DNA of 49,724 nucleotides from Ferruginibacter sp. (GCA_014379625.1 JACMLJ010000063.1:1-49724), one strand, 5' to 3'. Positions 32,120 to 42,074 are shown, numbered from the stretch's first letter. Numbers and translations: made by a program. The notes: generated by a model not told the origin, from the sequence alone.

Positions 32120-34375
32120 TTACAAATTATTATTGATCGCATTCTGTGTCCTGTCTATTCCAAAACTCAGGAAGCAGCCGATAAAAACAAATCGTTTACT
32201 CGGTGGCGTTACCGCTTCTTTCCTGCCGCTATTGCTGTAATTGTAACTGTACACCTGTTTTTGGCCCAGCACATTGTTAATACCCAGCACCCATACCGCA
32301 AATGTTTTAGCAGTTGTTTTTCCAAGATTTGGCAGGTAGTTTATACTAAAACTCATGCTGTTGTAGTTGATCGTTTTGCCCTGGTCGGCGATGGTATATT
32401 TGCCTTGCACATTATCGTAAGCGATATTGTAATATGGCCTGCCTGTTGCAAAATTGTAACTAAAGTTAAATCCTGTTTTCCATGGCAATACAAAGCGTTT
32501 AAATACAAAAGCCGCGGTATGACTGGCTGCAAAGGAAGGCTGTATTGCCGAGGGATAATTCAGGAAATCTCTTTTGGTATCTAGGTACGAATAAGAGAAC
32601 CAGTAATCAACATTTTTAATTGTTTTTTTATCCCTCCAGAAAAATTCAATTCCTTTGGCTTTGCCATATCCATTGTTATTAGCGGCTAAATCCCTCCCGT
32701 TATTACCCGGCCCTGTTTTATAGAGGTCATCATATTTTTTATAAAACAATTCCGCTCGCAGCGTAAAATCCTTTGTCTGCCTGATGTACTGAAAAATATA
32801 ATGGGTAGCCTTTGAATAATCGATTCCGGCGGCTCCGGGTAGCAATCTTCTTTCGGGGTTCTGGTAAAAGATACCGTATGCGAAAGATGCCTGGCTTTTA
32901 TCTGCAAGTTTGTACGCCAGTGAGATCCTGGGCGCTATATTCCACTTTTTTATAATGGCGGAATGCTCCAAACGGGTACCGATTTTAGCAGCCAGGCTAT
33001 TGGTAACGTAAATATCAGTTTCAGCAAAGCCCGCAAATAATTTATCCGTAACTTTTTCGTCATACTTTGTCCCATCAAATAAAGTGTAGGTAGATTTTTC
33101 GTTGCTATAAAAATAATCACTGCCAAACCGGACAGCCGTTAAGCCCTTTATTTTTTTCTCTAACACGAATCTCGCCTGTGCATACCGGGCAATATTTAGC
33201 AGCGAGAAATTTTTAAAAGAGTAAAAGGCCGGACTGGTAATGGTTAGTTTTTGATTGCCGGCATCCTGCATTTCATTGGTGATGTCATCTTTATTGGTAC
33301 TAAAACTCAGGCCGGTATTTATTCTCCAGCCCTTTCCGAGCTGGTCCTTCCAGTTGATATTCTGATAGGTGTTTAGATTTTGTATGGCAAAAGCATTTTT
33401 CAATACCACTGAATCGATATCCGGATTGCGGAAGCCAACTTTATTAGTGCTTAAATAGCCATAATATTTAATAAACCCTCCCTTTTTGGTTTTAATTCTA
33501 AAATTGGCATCGGTTTGATGCGCAACGGGTATCTGGTAATAATCCTGTTTTTGCTTGATTACATTAAATGCCAGCCACAAATTTGCGTAATTATAGGAAA
33601 CCCCCCAGGATGATTTTTTATCTTTTGACAAGTGTTGAATACCCCCACCAAGCCCTACCACGGAAACACCAAAATCCGCTTCGGTCCTTTCGGGGAGGTC
33701 ATTACTCTCTAAAATAAGCGCCGAAGAAAGCGCCTGCCCATATAAAGCAGAATAACCACCTGTACTAAATACGGTTCCTTTAAATAAGAAAGGATTAAAG
33801 CGCCCCCTTGTTGCAATTCCCGGAGTACTGCTGTAAAAGAAATTATTTACCAGGTTCCCATCCATGTAAATTTTACTTTCTGTTGCCGTACCACCCCTTA
33901 CAAATAAACCTTCGCTTTCACCTACCTGCTGTGTGCCGGGAAGCGATTTAAAGGCGCTGGTTATATCGGCGTTGGCGCTTGGTGTTGTTACAATATCGAT
34001 CGAGTTGAGTACGGCTCCTTTATTTTTATCACTTGCTTCAAAAGAACCTGCTGAAATTACAACAGCTTTTAATTCTGTAATTTGCTCCTTTAGAGAAATA
34101 TTCGCAATAACAGGTTCCGATCCTATATTGATAGTTTGTAATATGGGATTATAACCGGTAAAACTGGCTTCCAACTGTTGCGCTCCTTTTTCTGTGGTTA
34201 AAAAAGAAAATGCACCGGCAGAATCACTCGTTGCACCATCATAACTGTTTTTTAATGTGATACTTACTCCTGAAATGGATTTATTCTTATTATCTGTAAT
34301 ACGTCCGGATACACTAACCTGGGCATTCAGTTTGACTATTGCCAGTAGTAAAGCGATGATTATTAGCTGTTTCAT
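32120..34375 (-). CDS. TonB-dependent receptor with carboxypeptidase-like N-terminal domain
   Basis: The 751-residue outer-membrane receptor has a signal peptide (about 1-18, ending KLNAQ). A carboxypeptidase-regulatory-like domain (about 20-95) begins VSVSGRITDNKNKSISGVSITLKNS. A plug (about 105-225) contains FKSLPGTQQVGESEGLFVRGGTATESKIYMDG, and the rest is a long beta-barrel. Such receptors import siderophores, cobalamin or oligosaccharides using TonB energy. No SusD partner is adjacent, which argues against a classical glycan-uptake pair. It is the most upstream gene of the minus-strand group, with a good -33/-7 promoter-like pair before the ATG. The ligand is unknown. Confidence 0.9.
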   Translation of the reverse strand: MKQLIIIALLLAIVKLNAQVSVSGRITDNKNKSISGVSITLKNSYDGATSDSAGAFSFLTTEKGAQQLEASFTGYNPILQTINIGSEPVIANISLKEQITELKAVVISAGSFEASDKNKGAVLNSIDIVTTPSANADITSAFKSLPGTQQVGESEGLFVRGGTATESKIYMDGNLVNNFFYSSTPGIATRGRFNPFLFKGTVFSTGGYSALYGQALSSALILESNDLPERTEADFGVSVVGLGGGIQHLSKDKKSSWGVSYNYANLWLAFNVIKQKQDYYQIPVAHQTDANFRIKTKKGGFIKYYGYLSTNKVGFRNPDIDSVVLKNAFAIQNLNTYQNINWKDQLGKGWRINTGLSFSTNKDDITNEMQDAGNQKLTITSPAFYSFKNFSLLNIARYAQARFVLEKKIKGLTAVRFGSDYFYSNEKSTYTLFDGTKYDEKVTDKLFAGFAETDIYVTNSLAAKIGTRLEHSAIIKKWNIAPRISLAYKLADKSQASFAYGIFYQNPERRLLPGAAGIDYSKATHYIFQYIRQTKDFTLRAELFYKKYDDLYKTGPGNNGRDLAANNNGYGKAKGIEFFWRDKKTIKNVDYWFSYSYLDTKRDFLNYPSAIQPSFAASHTAAFVFKRFVLPWKTGFNFSYNFATGRPYYNIAYDNVQGKYTIADQGKTINYNSMSFSINYLPNLGKTTAKTFAVWVLGINNVLGQKQVYSYNYSNSGRKEAVTPPSKRFVFIGCFLSFGIDRTQNAINNNL

Positions 34376-34392
34376 TTTTTATAAATAAGACA

Positions 34393-34423
34393 CAAACATA
34401 AAGTAGTTTATTTTATAAACAAA
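34393..34423 (-). promoter_or_regulatory. Promoter-like pair before the TonB-dependent receptor gene
   Basis: On the minus strand TTTG (34420-34423) is followed after 19 bases by TATGTTTG (34393-34400), an exact TAnnTTTG match with good spacing. The -7 element ends 17 bases before the ATG. Confidence 0.55.
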
Positions 34424-34649
34424 ATTAATTTTGTGTGTTACTTTTTATTTTTCAACGGGAATATAGGAACGTTTTGCATCTGCAATATCATCTTAATCAA
34501 TTGATAAATAAGTGGTTGATATCATTTCATTTGCCTTGATCCTAACCGTTTTTTAGTCATAAACTTATTAACATCACAAAAAATTTATTTTTTTATGTGG
34601 GGGCAATTTGTAATTTAGCAATAGAATTTAATGGGTTAGTAAGTACAAA

Positions 34650-34675
34650 GGGTTAGCAGAAATGCTGACCCTTTT
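34650..34675 (+). terminator. Terminator-like hairpin without an upstream gene
   Basis: GGGTTAGCA and TGCTGACCC form a 9-bp stem (one G-T pair) around GAAA, followed by TTTT. It lies between divergent genes, so it could end a small untranslated RNA transcribed rightward from about 34560-34620, or act as a radA leader attenuator. Confidence 0.55.
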
Positions 34676-34903
34676 ACTTTGTATGAGTCATTCTTTTGTT
34701 CTTTTATACTATTTTTTTATCGTAAAAAGTTTTATAGCCTGTGTAAATCAAAGCGGTATTCAGGCGCTTTCAAATTATTGAAAACTACATTTGAGGCCTG
34801 TTTTTATTTCATTCAAACTGAAGCGGGTGATAATTTTTTATCGTTCGCCCGTCTTTAAATTTCTGCTTTCCCTTTTTCCCTTTTTCTAATTTACATTTAC
34901 AGC

Positions 34904-36277
34904 ATGAGCAAAACAAAGTCGGCATTCTTTTGCCAGAGTTGTGGTTATGAAAGTACCAAGTGGGTAGGGAAATGCCCTGGCTGTAATAACTGGAATACAT
35001 TTATAGAAGAAGTAATTGTAAAAGGCAATGATAAAAAAGAAGTCAATGAATGGAAGGGATACAATGGACTTGGAAAATTGAAAACCGTTTCCATCAATGA
35101 CGTAAGCAGTGCGGAAGAAAAAAGGATCATCACAAAAGATGCTGAAGTAAACCGGGTATTGGGTGGTGGCATTGTAATGGGTAGCATTGTTTTGATAGCC
35201 GGTGAACCTGGTATTGGCAAATCAACACTGTTTTTGCAAATCGGGTTGCAACTGGAGGATGTTGTTACATTATATATCAGCGGCGAAGAAAGCGAACAAC
35301 AAATAAAAATGCGTGCCGACAGGCTCGGCATTAAAAGTGATTCCTTTTTCTTACTAACTGAAACCAATACACAAACCATTTTCCAGGAGATAAAAAAACT
35401 GAAACCCCGGTTAGTGATTGTGGATTCAATACAAACCCTGCAATCACCTTTTGTGGAAAGCGGGGCCGGCAGCGTAAGCCAGATAAGAGAATGCGCCGCG
35501 GAACTGCAACGCTTTGCAAAAGAAACGCTCACCCCGGTTTTTTTGATTGGGCATATCACTAAGGATGGTACTATCGCCGGGCCAAAAATTTTAGAACATA
35601 TGGTGGACACCGTGTTGCAATTTGAAGGCGACCGTCATTACGCTTACCGCATTTTAAGAACATTGAAAAACAGGTTCGGCTCTACTGCTGAATTAGGTAT
35701 TTATGAAATGACGAATGAAGGTATGCGGGCGGTAAGTAATCCATCAGAAATTTTAATTACACAAAAGGAAGAACAACTAAGTGGTATCGCCATAGCGGCA
35801 ACCATCGAAGGTATGCGCCCTTTATTAATAGAAGGCCAGGCCCTGGTAACACAAAGTGTATATGGTACCCCGCAACGAACAGTAAGCGGTTTTGATTTGC
35901 GCCGCCTCCAACTATTACTGGCCGTGCTTGAAAAAAGGGGCGGTTTTCATTTTGGTGTTAAAGATGTGTTTGTAAATATCGCCGGCGGCATAAAAGTAGA
36001 AGACCCTTCCATCGACCTCGCCATCGTTTGTGCATTACTGAGTAGTTTTGAAGATACACCTGTTAACCAGCATTATTGTTTTGCGGGCGAAGTAGGTTTA
36101 AGCGGTGAGATAAGGGCCGTTAACAGGATCGAACAACGAATAGCCGAGGCGGAAAAATTAGGGTTTGAGAAAATCATTGTAAGTAAGTACAATACAAAAT
36201 CGTTCGGCAAACAAAAATTTACTATTGAAGTGGTGCCCCTCGCAAAGGTGGAAGAATTGTACCAGTATTTATTTTAA
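34904..36277 (+). CDS. radA: DNA repair protein RadA
   Basis: The 457-residue protein is RadA (Sms), a RecA-related helicase-like ATPase that promotes branch migration in recombination. It has an N-terminal zinc finger (Cys10, Cys13, Cys24, Cys27), Walker A GEPGIGKST (100-108), Walker B RLVIVDSIQTL, the RadA-specific KNRFGS motif, and a C-terminal Lon-like domain (about 275-455) with FGVKDVFVNIAGGIKVEDPSIDLAI. All key residues appear intact and the length is typical. comF follows 131 bp downstream on the same strand. Confidence 0.96.
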   Translation: MSKTKSAFFCQSCGYESTKWVGKCPGCNNWNTFIEEVIVKGNDKKEVNEWKGYNGLGKLKTVSINDVSSAEEKRIITKDAEVNRVLGGGIVMGSIVLIAGEPGIGKSTLFLQIGLQLEDVVTLYISGEESEQQIKMRADRLGIKSDSFFLLTETNTQTIFQEIKKLKPRLVIVDSIQTLQSPFVESGAGSVSQIRECAAELQRFAKETLTPVFLIGHITKDGTIAGPKILEHMVDTVLQFEGDRHYAYRILRTLKNRFGSTAELGIYEMTNEGMRAVSNPSEILITQKEEQLSGIAIAATIEGMRPLLIEGQALVTQSVYGTPQRTVSGFDLRRLQLLLAVLEKRGGFHFGVKDVFVNIAGGIKVEDPSIDLAIVCALLSSFEDTPVNQHYCFAGEVGLSGEIRAVNRIEQRIAEAEKLGFEKIIVSKYNTKSFGKQKFTIEVVPLAKVEELYQYLF

Positions 36278-36408
36278 AGCCAGTCCCATCACATAAAATA
36301 AGCAGATACCCGGCCCGCAGGTGGAAACCAGATAATTTTGACGCATCGGAATTTAGTGAACCTGTTTTTCTCTTTTATGGTTGGGGGGAATTTTTTATAT
36401 ATTTATAC

Positions 36409-37110
36409 ATGCAATCATTAAAAACAATTTTTTCCGATACCCTCCATCTTTTCTTCCCGCATGTATGTACCGGTTGTGGAAGCGATCTGTTGCAGGACGA
36501 TCATTTTCTTTGTTTACGTTGCAGTGTCAATTTACCATATACCAATTTTGCCCGGCATGCCAATAACCCTATTGAAAAAATCTTCTGGGGAAGAATTCCT
36601 TTGGTTGCAGCACATAGCGAATTTTATTTTGCCAAAGAGTCGTTGATCCAGCACCTCATTCATGAGCTAAAATATAAGGGTAACCAGGAGATTGGTATTT
36701 ACCTCGGGGAGTTGATGGGCAGAAGTTTATTGGATAGCAATCGTTTTAAAAACATAGATTACTTAATACCCCTTCCTTTATACCCGGACAAGGAAAGGAA
36801 AAGAGGATATAACCAGGCAACGGTAATATGCAGGGGCATGTCGGCTATATTGAATGTTCCTGTTTTATCGGGCAATGTAACCAGGAAGCGGTTTACAGAA
36901 ACACAAACAAAAAAACACCGGAGAGAACGATGGGAAAATGTAGCGGATAGTTTTACGGTAAATGACCCGGAAAAAATGCGTGGAAAAAATATATTATTGA
37001 TTGATGATGTAATTACCACCGGCGCTACAATGGAAGCATGCGGGCAAACAATAATGCAGGCCGCCGAAGTAAAATTGAGTATGGCTGCATTGGCAATGGC
37101 ATTTAAATAG
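36409..37110 (+). CDS. comF: ComF-family phosphoribosyltransferase-like protein
   Basis: The 233-residue protein has an N-terminal zinc-binding pair (Cys20, Cys23, Cys35, Cys38) and a type I phosphoribosyltransferase domain. The PRPP-binding motif ILLIDDVITTGAT sits at about 195-207. ComF is linked to DNA uptake in competent bacteria and to handling of incoming single-stranded DNA, though in non-competent species its job is uncertain. Start at 36409 (MQSLKTIFSDTLHLFFPHVC) matches the family. It is co-directional with radA, itself a recombination factor, and convergent with the response regulator gene. Confidence 0.9.
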   Translation: MQSLKTIFSDTLHLFFPHVCTGCGSDLLQDDHFLCLRCSVNLPYTNFARHANNPIEKIFWGRIPLVAAHSEFYFAKESLIQHLIHELKYKGNQEIGIYLGELMGRSLLDSNRFKNIDYLIPLPLYPDKERKRGYNQATVICRGMSAILNVPVLSGNVTRKRFTETQTKKHRRERWENVADSFTVNDPEKMRGKNILLIDDVITTGATMEACGQTIMQAAEVKLSMAALAMAFK

Positions 37111-37232
37111 CAATAGTACAGACCGGATTTATCAGTAGAAAGTCATCAGCAACCTTGGTTTCAGGCATAGCTTACAGATGGATGAGGGAGACAATCACCA
37201 ACCTTTATTTTTTATTTAAAAGCAGCTTGCGC

Positions 37233-37880
37233 TTAAACGATCCGCTGGTGGATAGCTTTGGCCACTACTTCTGTAAGAGAGGCTACATGTAGTTTTTCAT
37301 ATATTTTTTTTACATGGCTCCTGACTGTCTCATAACTGATAGTGAGCTCAGCGCCGATCATTTTATAGCTTAACCCGTTTACCAGGCAGGTAAGTACTTC
37401 TTTTTCCCTGGCAGTAAGCCGGTAATCGGGAGCTTCTTCCGGTTTAATAAGGGCCGAAACCAACTGCATTTTGTTCATTACTTTCCGGGCAATTGAAGGA
37501 CTCATAGGGCTGCCGCCATATTGTAATTCATTGATGGAGTCAACTAACCTGGTATTGATAAAGTTTTTTAAAATATACCCCGATGCACCGGCGCAGATAG
37601 AATCAAATACCCGTTCATCGTCTTCAAAAACTGTTTGCATCAATACCAGTACCTGGGGAAATTCCTTGCTTAATAATGAAACTGCCTCAATGCCAGTCAT
37701 TCCGGGCATTTCAATATCCATCAATACAATATCCGGCCTGCAAGCCTGTACATCCTCAATACAATCCAGTACATGACTGAACGATCCTACTACCTCAAAA
37801 TGGGGAACAGTGGCTAGCAAGAGACTGATACTTTCCCGGATATTTTTGTTATCATCAAAAATGGCAATGCGTAAACTCAT
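37233..37880 (-). CDS. NarL/LuxR-family response regulator
   Basis: The 215-residue cytoplasmic regulator has a receiver domain (about 3-120). Asp9 and Asp10 provide the acidic pocket, Asp55 (in IVLMDIEMPGMTG) is the phospho-acceptor and Lys105 lies in GYILKNF. A LuxR-type DNA-binding domain spans about 150-210: LTAREKEVLTCLVNGLSYKMIGAELTISYETVRSHVKKIYEKL. It lies 52 bp downstream of the histidine kinase gene on the same strand, so the two are almost certainly a cognate pair. Target genes are unknown. Confidence 0.92.
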   Translation of the reverse strand: MSLRIAIFDDNKNIRESISLLLATVPHFEVVGSFSHVLDCIEDVQACRPDIVLMDIEMPGMTGIEAVSLLSKEFPQVLVLMQTVFEDDERVFDSICAGASGYILKNFINTRLVDSINELQYGGSPMSPSIARKVMNKMQLVSALIKPEEAPDYRLTAREKEVLTCLVNGLSYKMIGAELTISYETVRSHVKKIYEKLHVASLTEVVAKAIHQRIV

Positions 37881-37932
37881 AAGAAGTTTTTATGTAAATT
37901 ACTTATATTTTTAATAACCCGCAATCCCCGAA

Positions 37933-40900
37933 TCAGGGGATAGGAAATTGCAGCACCATGGTGGTGCCCCTGCCAGGTTCCGTTTCTAACACGCAACTGC
38001 CTTTCATATCCTTTGCCCGCTGTTGTATATTAAGCAATCCGTTACCCGACAATGTATTGGCTGTTTTTACCTTTGCTTTATCAAACCCTTTACCGTCATC
38101 CCTTACTGTTAATATTAATTGATGATTATCCTGCTTAAAATTCACCCATAAATTCCTGCAACCGGAATATTTCATTGCATTATTAACTGCTTCTTTAAAG
38201 ATGAGGTAGAAGTTTTTCCGCTTAGTCATTTCCAAATGAAGATATTTTATAGTTTCATCGTAGGTAAAATGAAAGTGTACTTCCTGTGTTGCAAGCAGGG
38301 GGCGGGCAAATGATTCCATCCTTTGTAAAATAACAGCCATATTGTCGTTGCTTGGATTGATGACCCAAACAATGTCAGCCATTTCGCTGATCATTTCGCC
38401 TGATGCCATACTTATTTTTTCAAGCGTGGATTTTAGATCCAACGATCTTTGTTGTTCATTATAAATTTTGGCTACCTGGCTATAGATTGAAATGCTGCTG
38501 AGTGTAGAGCCCAAACTGTCATGCAAATCCTGCCCGATTTTATTCCTGACCGCCTGTAGCTTTAATATGGCATTGACGCGGTAACGGTAAAGGCCATAAC
38601 CAATACCCGCAAGTGAAACAACTGCGATTACAAAAAACCACCAGGTTTTCCAGAAAGGTGGTATAATGCGTATCCTGATGGTGGTTATTTTGTCGCTCCA
38701 GGTTCCGGGTGTTGCAGTTGCTTTTACCTTAAAGGTATATTCGCCCCCATTTAGATTGGTATAGGGTGACAGGGTAGATGTCCCGGCATTGATCCAATCC
38801 TTATCTACCCCCTCCAGCATATAAGCATATTGTAATGGCGCCGAAGCTGAATAAAACGGAGCGGCAAAATGAATAGTAAAAAAATTCTGTGTATGGTTTA
38901 GCGCTATTTCTTTTTTCATCAGCAAATGAGAAAAAGAGCGATCAAAAATACTGAAGTCGGTTAAAAACACTTCCGGCTGTTTTTGCTGTACAACGATCTG
39001 CCGGGGATCAAAAGCGATAAAATAACCTGCCCCGGCAACGTACATTTTACCATCGGTGTCTTTGTAGATAAAGCCATTTACACCACCGGTTTTCTCCACA
39101 TCAGGTAAACCCGCATAGGTAAATGATTTTGTTCGCGGATCAAATTTTTGCAGGCCGCCATTACTGATACTCCATATATTTCCATCCTTGTCTATTTCCA
39201 ATCCTTCCAAAAGATTGTTGACTGATCCATAATGGTTAAATGCTTTCTTCCGGGTATCAAAATAATTTAATCCCCCGCCAAATGTGCTGACCCATAAGTT
39301 ACCCTTACTATCCTCCTTTACATCAAAAACATTATTGTTACTGATGCTGTTTTGTTGCGATGGGTCATTAATATAAGTACTATTTCCCTGCCCGTTTTTG
39401 TTCAATAGTATCAACCCGTTCTTTACATTGGCCAGCCATAAATGGCCATTGCTGGTCTTTATAATTTTACGGATAAGGTTATCCTTAATTTTATACCGGG
39501 TCAATATTTTTCTCACACTGTCTTTCCTTGATATCCAGCGCTTGTCTGTAAAATCATAATAAGACAGGAAATGGCCAAAAGGCGCAGTAAGCAACACCGG
39601 GTGACCATCAATCGTATCTTTTACCATTGAAACAATCCGTGATTCTATCAGCTTCTTCATCACCTGGTCTTTTTCTGTATTCGGCAAAAGAGAAACGGTG
39701 GATGATGCAATATTATACCGGAACAAAGAATAATCTGTTCCCAGGTATAAAGTGCCATCATCATCTTCATAAAACTTCGTTATACTTAATGCTGATCCCC
39801 GGAAGCTAATTTTTTTGTACTGGTAGCGGCCATCCATTCCTTTCCGGTAAAGCCCTTTGTTGGTGCCAATCCATAAAACTCCCTGCTTATCTTTTAGAAA
39901 ATCATAGATGAACAAAGGGGTACCATTGGATTGACTGAAGGATGGTAAAAACTCCTGTTCAAATTGTTGCTGTGCCGCATTAAATATGCTTATGCCATTA
40001 TTGGTGCCAAGCCACACTATGCCTGCAGCATCAATAAAAATACAATTTACCCTATCGCTGCTCAGTGTGCCTTCTTTAGCAGCATGGTAGCGGTAATTAT
40101 AAAATTTGCCGGTCGCGGGATCGTACATATACAATCCAAAATGTTTTCCTCCTATCCATATCCTTCCCTGGTTATCTTCATTAAAAGCAATGGCTTCATC
40201 GGTACCAAATGAAAAGGGGTTATCCTTTTCAAAAACGAAGCTTTCTTCCGCGCCTGTGACAGCATTAAAACGGTAAACAGCCTTATCCCAGGAGCCAAAC
40301 CAGATATGGTCTTTACTATCTTTGAACAAACTGGTAACCACCACATGCGGCAATGCTGCATACAAATTTGTATATCGCGGGTCTGTCTTCCATTGGAGAT
40401 TTTTGGGATTTATCTGTACAATACTTCCCCCTTCTTTACCGGCCCAAAGCAGCCCATTTTTATCAAAGCATAAATCGTAAATGGTCCACACACCAATACC
40501 CGCAAGCTGAACAAACTGTTCTTTTTTTTTATCAAACCTCAGCACACCTTTGCCGCCGGTTGCAAGCCACAGGTAACCGTTCCGGTCTTCCTTTACTGCA
40601 TGTATAATATTTACAGGGATGCTGTTACTGTTGCCGGGGTGGTGTTTAAATTGATGAAATTTTTTATCCGGTTGCATCCGGTGGTCATACCGGGTAATGC
40701 CTCCATCGGCGGTAGCTATCCACATTACCCCCTCACTGTCTTCATGAAGACCGGTAATGGTATTTCCTGAAATGGAGGAAGACTGGCCGGGGATATTTTT
40801 AAAAACGATAAAATTATTTCCATCATACCGGTTCAATCCGTCATCAGTCCCAATCCAGGTAAAGCCCCTTTTATCCTGCAAAATACAATTCACCTTGTTG

Positions 40901-41022
40901 TTGGATAAGCCATTGGCACGGTTCAATCGTTTAAAATACAATACCGGTTTTTGTGCATAGCAGGCAAGTAACCCAAAAAAGGTTACCCATAAAAGGATCC
41001 ATTTTTTTCTCCCGGCATTCAT
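37933..41022 (-). CDS. Propeller-type sensor histidine kinase (Reg_prop / Y_Y_Y / HisKA_3)
   Basis: The 1029-residue kinase has a signal peptide (about 1-23). About a dozen propeller repeats (such as RGFTWIGTDDGLNRYD and GNLWVSTFGGGLNYFD) make a large periplasmic sensor to about residue 690. A Y_Y_Y domain (about 715-790) and one membrane helix (about 795-817) lead to the kinase. The phospho-acceptor is His834 in IGQDLHDSLGSTLSS, and the ATP-binding domain has EAVNNAMKYS (about 944) and DDGKGFD. Similar sensors in gut Bacteroides are often fused to a receiver and AraC domain and sense glycans. Here the fused output is missing and a separate NarL-type regulator follows, giving a classical pair. 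Confidence 0.93.
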   Translation of the reverse strand: MNAGRKKWILLWVTFFGLLACYAQKPVLYFKRLNRANGLSNNKVNCILQDKRGFTWIGTDDGLNRYDGNNFIVFKNIPGQSSSISGNTITGLHEDSEGVMWIATADGGITRYDHRMQPDKKFHQFKHHPGNSNSIPVNIIHAVKEDRNGYLWLATGGKGVLRFDKKKEQFVQLAGIGVWTIYDLCFDKNGLLWAGKEGGSIVQINPKNLQWKTDPRYTNLYAALPHVVVTSLFKDSKDHIWFGSWDKAVYRFNAVTGAEESFVFEKDNPFSFGTDEAIAFNEDNQGRIWIGGKHFGLYMYDPATGKFYNYRYHAAKEGTLSSDRVNCIFIDAAGIVWLGTNNGISIFNAAQQQFEQEFLPSFSQSNGTPLFIYDFLKDKQGVLWIGTNKGLYRKGMDGRYQYKKISFRGSALSITKFYEDDDGTLYLGTDYSLFRYNIASSTVSLLPNTEKDQVMKKLIESRIVSMVKDTIDGHPVLLTAPFGHFLSYYDFTDKRWISRKDSVRKILTRYKIKDNLIRKIIKTSNGHLWLANVKNGLILLNKNGQGNSTYINDPSQQNSISNNNVFDVKEDSKGNLWVSTFGGGLNYFDTRKKAFNHYGSVNNLLEGLEIDKDGNIWSISNGGLQKFDPRTKSFTYAGLPDVEKTGGVNGFIYKDTDGKMYVAGAGYFIAFDPRQIVVQQKQPEVFLTDFSIFDRSFSHLLMKKEIALNHTQNFFTIHFAAPFYSASAPLQYAYMLEGVDKDWINAGTSTLSPYTNLNGGEYTFKVKATATPGTWSDKITTIRIRIIPPFWKTWWFFVIAVVSLAGIGYGLYRYRVNAILKLQAVRNKIGQDLHDSLGSTLSSISIYSQVAKIYNEQQRSLDLKSTLEKISMASGEMISEMADIVWVINPSNDNMAVILQRMESFARPLLATQEVHFHFTYDETIKYLHLEMTKRKNFYLIFKEAVNNAMKYSGCRNLWVNFKQDNHQLILTVRDDGKGFDKAKVKTANTLSGNGLLNIQQRAKDMKGSCVLETEPGRGTTMVLQFPIP

Positions 41023-41249
41023 GGTGAAAAATTACGAAAGAGTTGGCTGATTTTATCGATAAAATAACCCCCTCCCGAATTTGTGATGTAACTAACTATC
41101 TTCCGACCCCCAAAAGAAGTAACCGGTCAGACGGGGAGGCCTGACCGGATAATATTGTTTGAGTGTCTGGATTATACTAAGGATGAGAGCACAGCATTGG
41201 CTTATTCAAAAAAACATTGCGCATTGTATCCTGAAAAATATAATCAACT

Positions 41250-42074
41250 CTACTGAAGTTGCTTAGGCTCATCGTAAAAGAAATCATCATAAGACACCAG
41301 ATCTTTGTTTCCGCCATCGCTCAAATCCTTTATACCTGGAGCGAAATGGCTGTTTCCTGCAGTAATTTTTATCCTGGTAACTTTTTCGGTGGCGAAGTGT
41401 ACACCCAGGAAGGAGAAGCTGCCGGTTACCGATTTAGGCTGAGCTTTAAATATCCCCAGGCTTTTGTTGCCATTGTAAAATTCCAGGGAAGTAGAGTTGG
41501 CATCATCCACGTCGGTAAAAATAATTCCAAATCCATTTACAAAAGCATCGGTAGTGGTACCTGCTACCTTAAATACGATTTCAGAGGTATTTGAATTGGC
41601 AGCAATGATTGTTTTCTTTTTACTGAATGGAACAAACTCATTGGCATGCGCCGCATCAATCTCTGCAAAATTGCTACTGTCGAGGCGTAATGGCGATCCG
41701 GTATTAAGGTACAGCAAACCTCTTTTCCTTCCGTTTGCCCCTGCAGGATCGGTTAGGTTAAAAAAATCGAGCGGAAACAACTCATTGTTAGTGAGATTGG
41801 CCGGCACCCCATCCCAGTTTACTTCACGGCGACCGGATGTTTTACCCGGTACAGCATTGAGCGAATCACCCAGTATGGACCGGAACTGGTTGATGGTTCC
41901 GATGATAGCGGCACTATCGCCGGATGATTTCAATACCGTTGCCACTGGCAGACCGGGTAGCGGGGTATTGTTGTACTTATCATCTTTGTTGCAACTGGTG
42001 GAAAGCACCAGCACCCCCGCCATTGTAAATGCAGCGAGCATCCTAAAAGGAACTGTGTTCATCATCTTTTTCAT
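41250..42074 (-). CDS. Lipoprotein with beta-sandwich domain, unknown function
   Basis: The 274-residue protein has a lipoprotein signal peptide ending LSTSC (Cys28), so it should be anchored in a membrane, probably the outer one. The C-terminal half resembles a jelly-roll-like domain I recall from surface proteins of several phyla: GFGIIFTDVDDANSTSLEFYNG, SFSFLGVHFATEKVTRIKITAGN and VSYDDFFYDEP. No enzyme motif is visible. Three in-frame Met codons cluster at the start; the first (MKKMMNTV) is used. The gene lies about 230 bp upstream of the sensor kinase gene and could belong to its regulon, but that is only positional. Confidence 0.68.
   Translation of the reverse strand: MKKMMNTVPFRMLAAFTMAGVLVLSTSCNKDDKYNNTPLPGLPVATVLKSSGDSAAIIGTINQFRSILGDSLNAVPGKTSGRREVNWDGVPANLTNNELFPLDFFNLTDPAGANGRKRGLLYLNTGSPLRLDSSNFAEIDAAHANEFVPFSKKKTIIAANSNTSEIVFKVAGTTTDAFVNGFGIIFTDVDDANSTSLEFYNGNKSLGIFKAQPKSVTGSFSFLGVHFATEKVTRIKITAGNSHFAPGIKDLSDGGNKDLVSYDDFFYDEPKQLQ

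Larger units (their letters stand above)
34376..34903. other. 528-bp AT-rich divergent region
   Basis: The region lies between the divergent TonB-dependent receptor and radA genes. It contains the receptor promoter and, near its middle, a terminator-like hairpin that belongs to neither gene. No ORF is supported. Confidence 0.5.

Noticed and set aside
34945..35610. 221-codon ORF on the minus strand
   Set aside because: It is antisense to the radA gene, which has a complete domain set; its translation resembles no protein I know.
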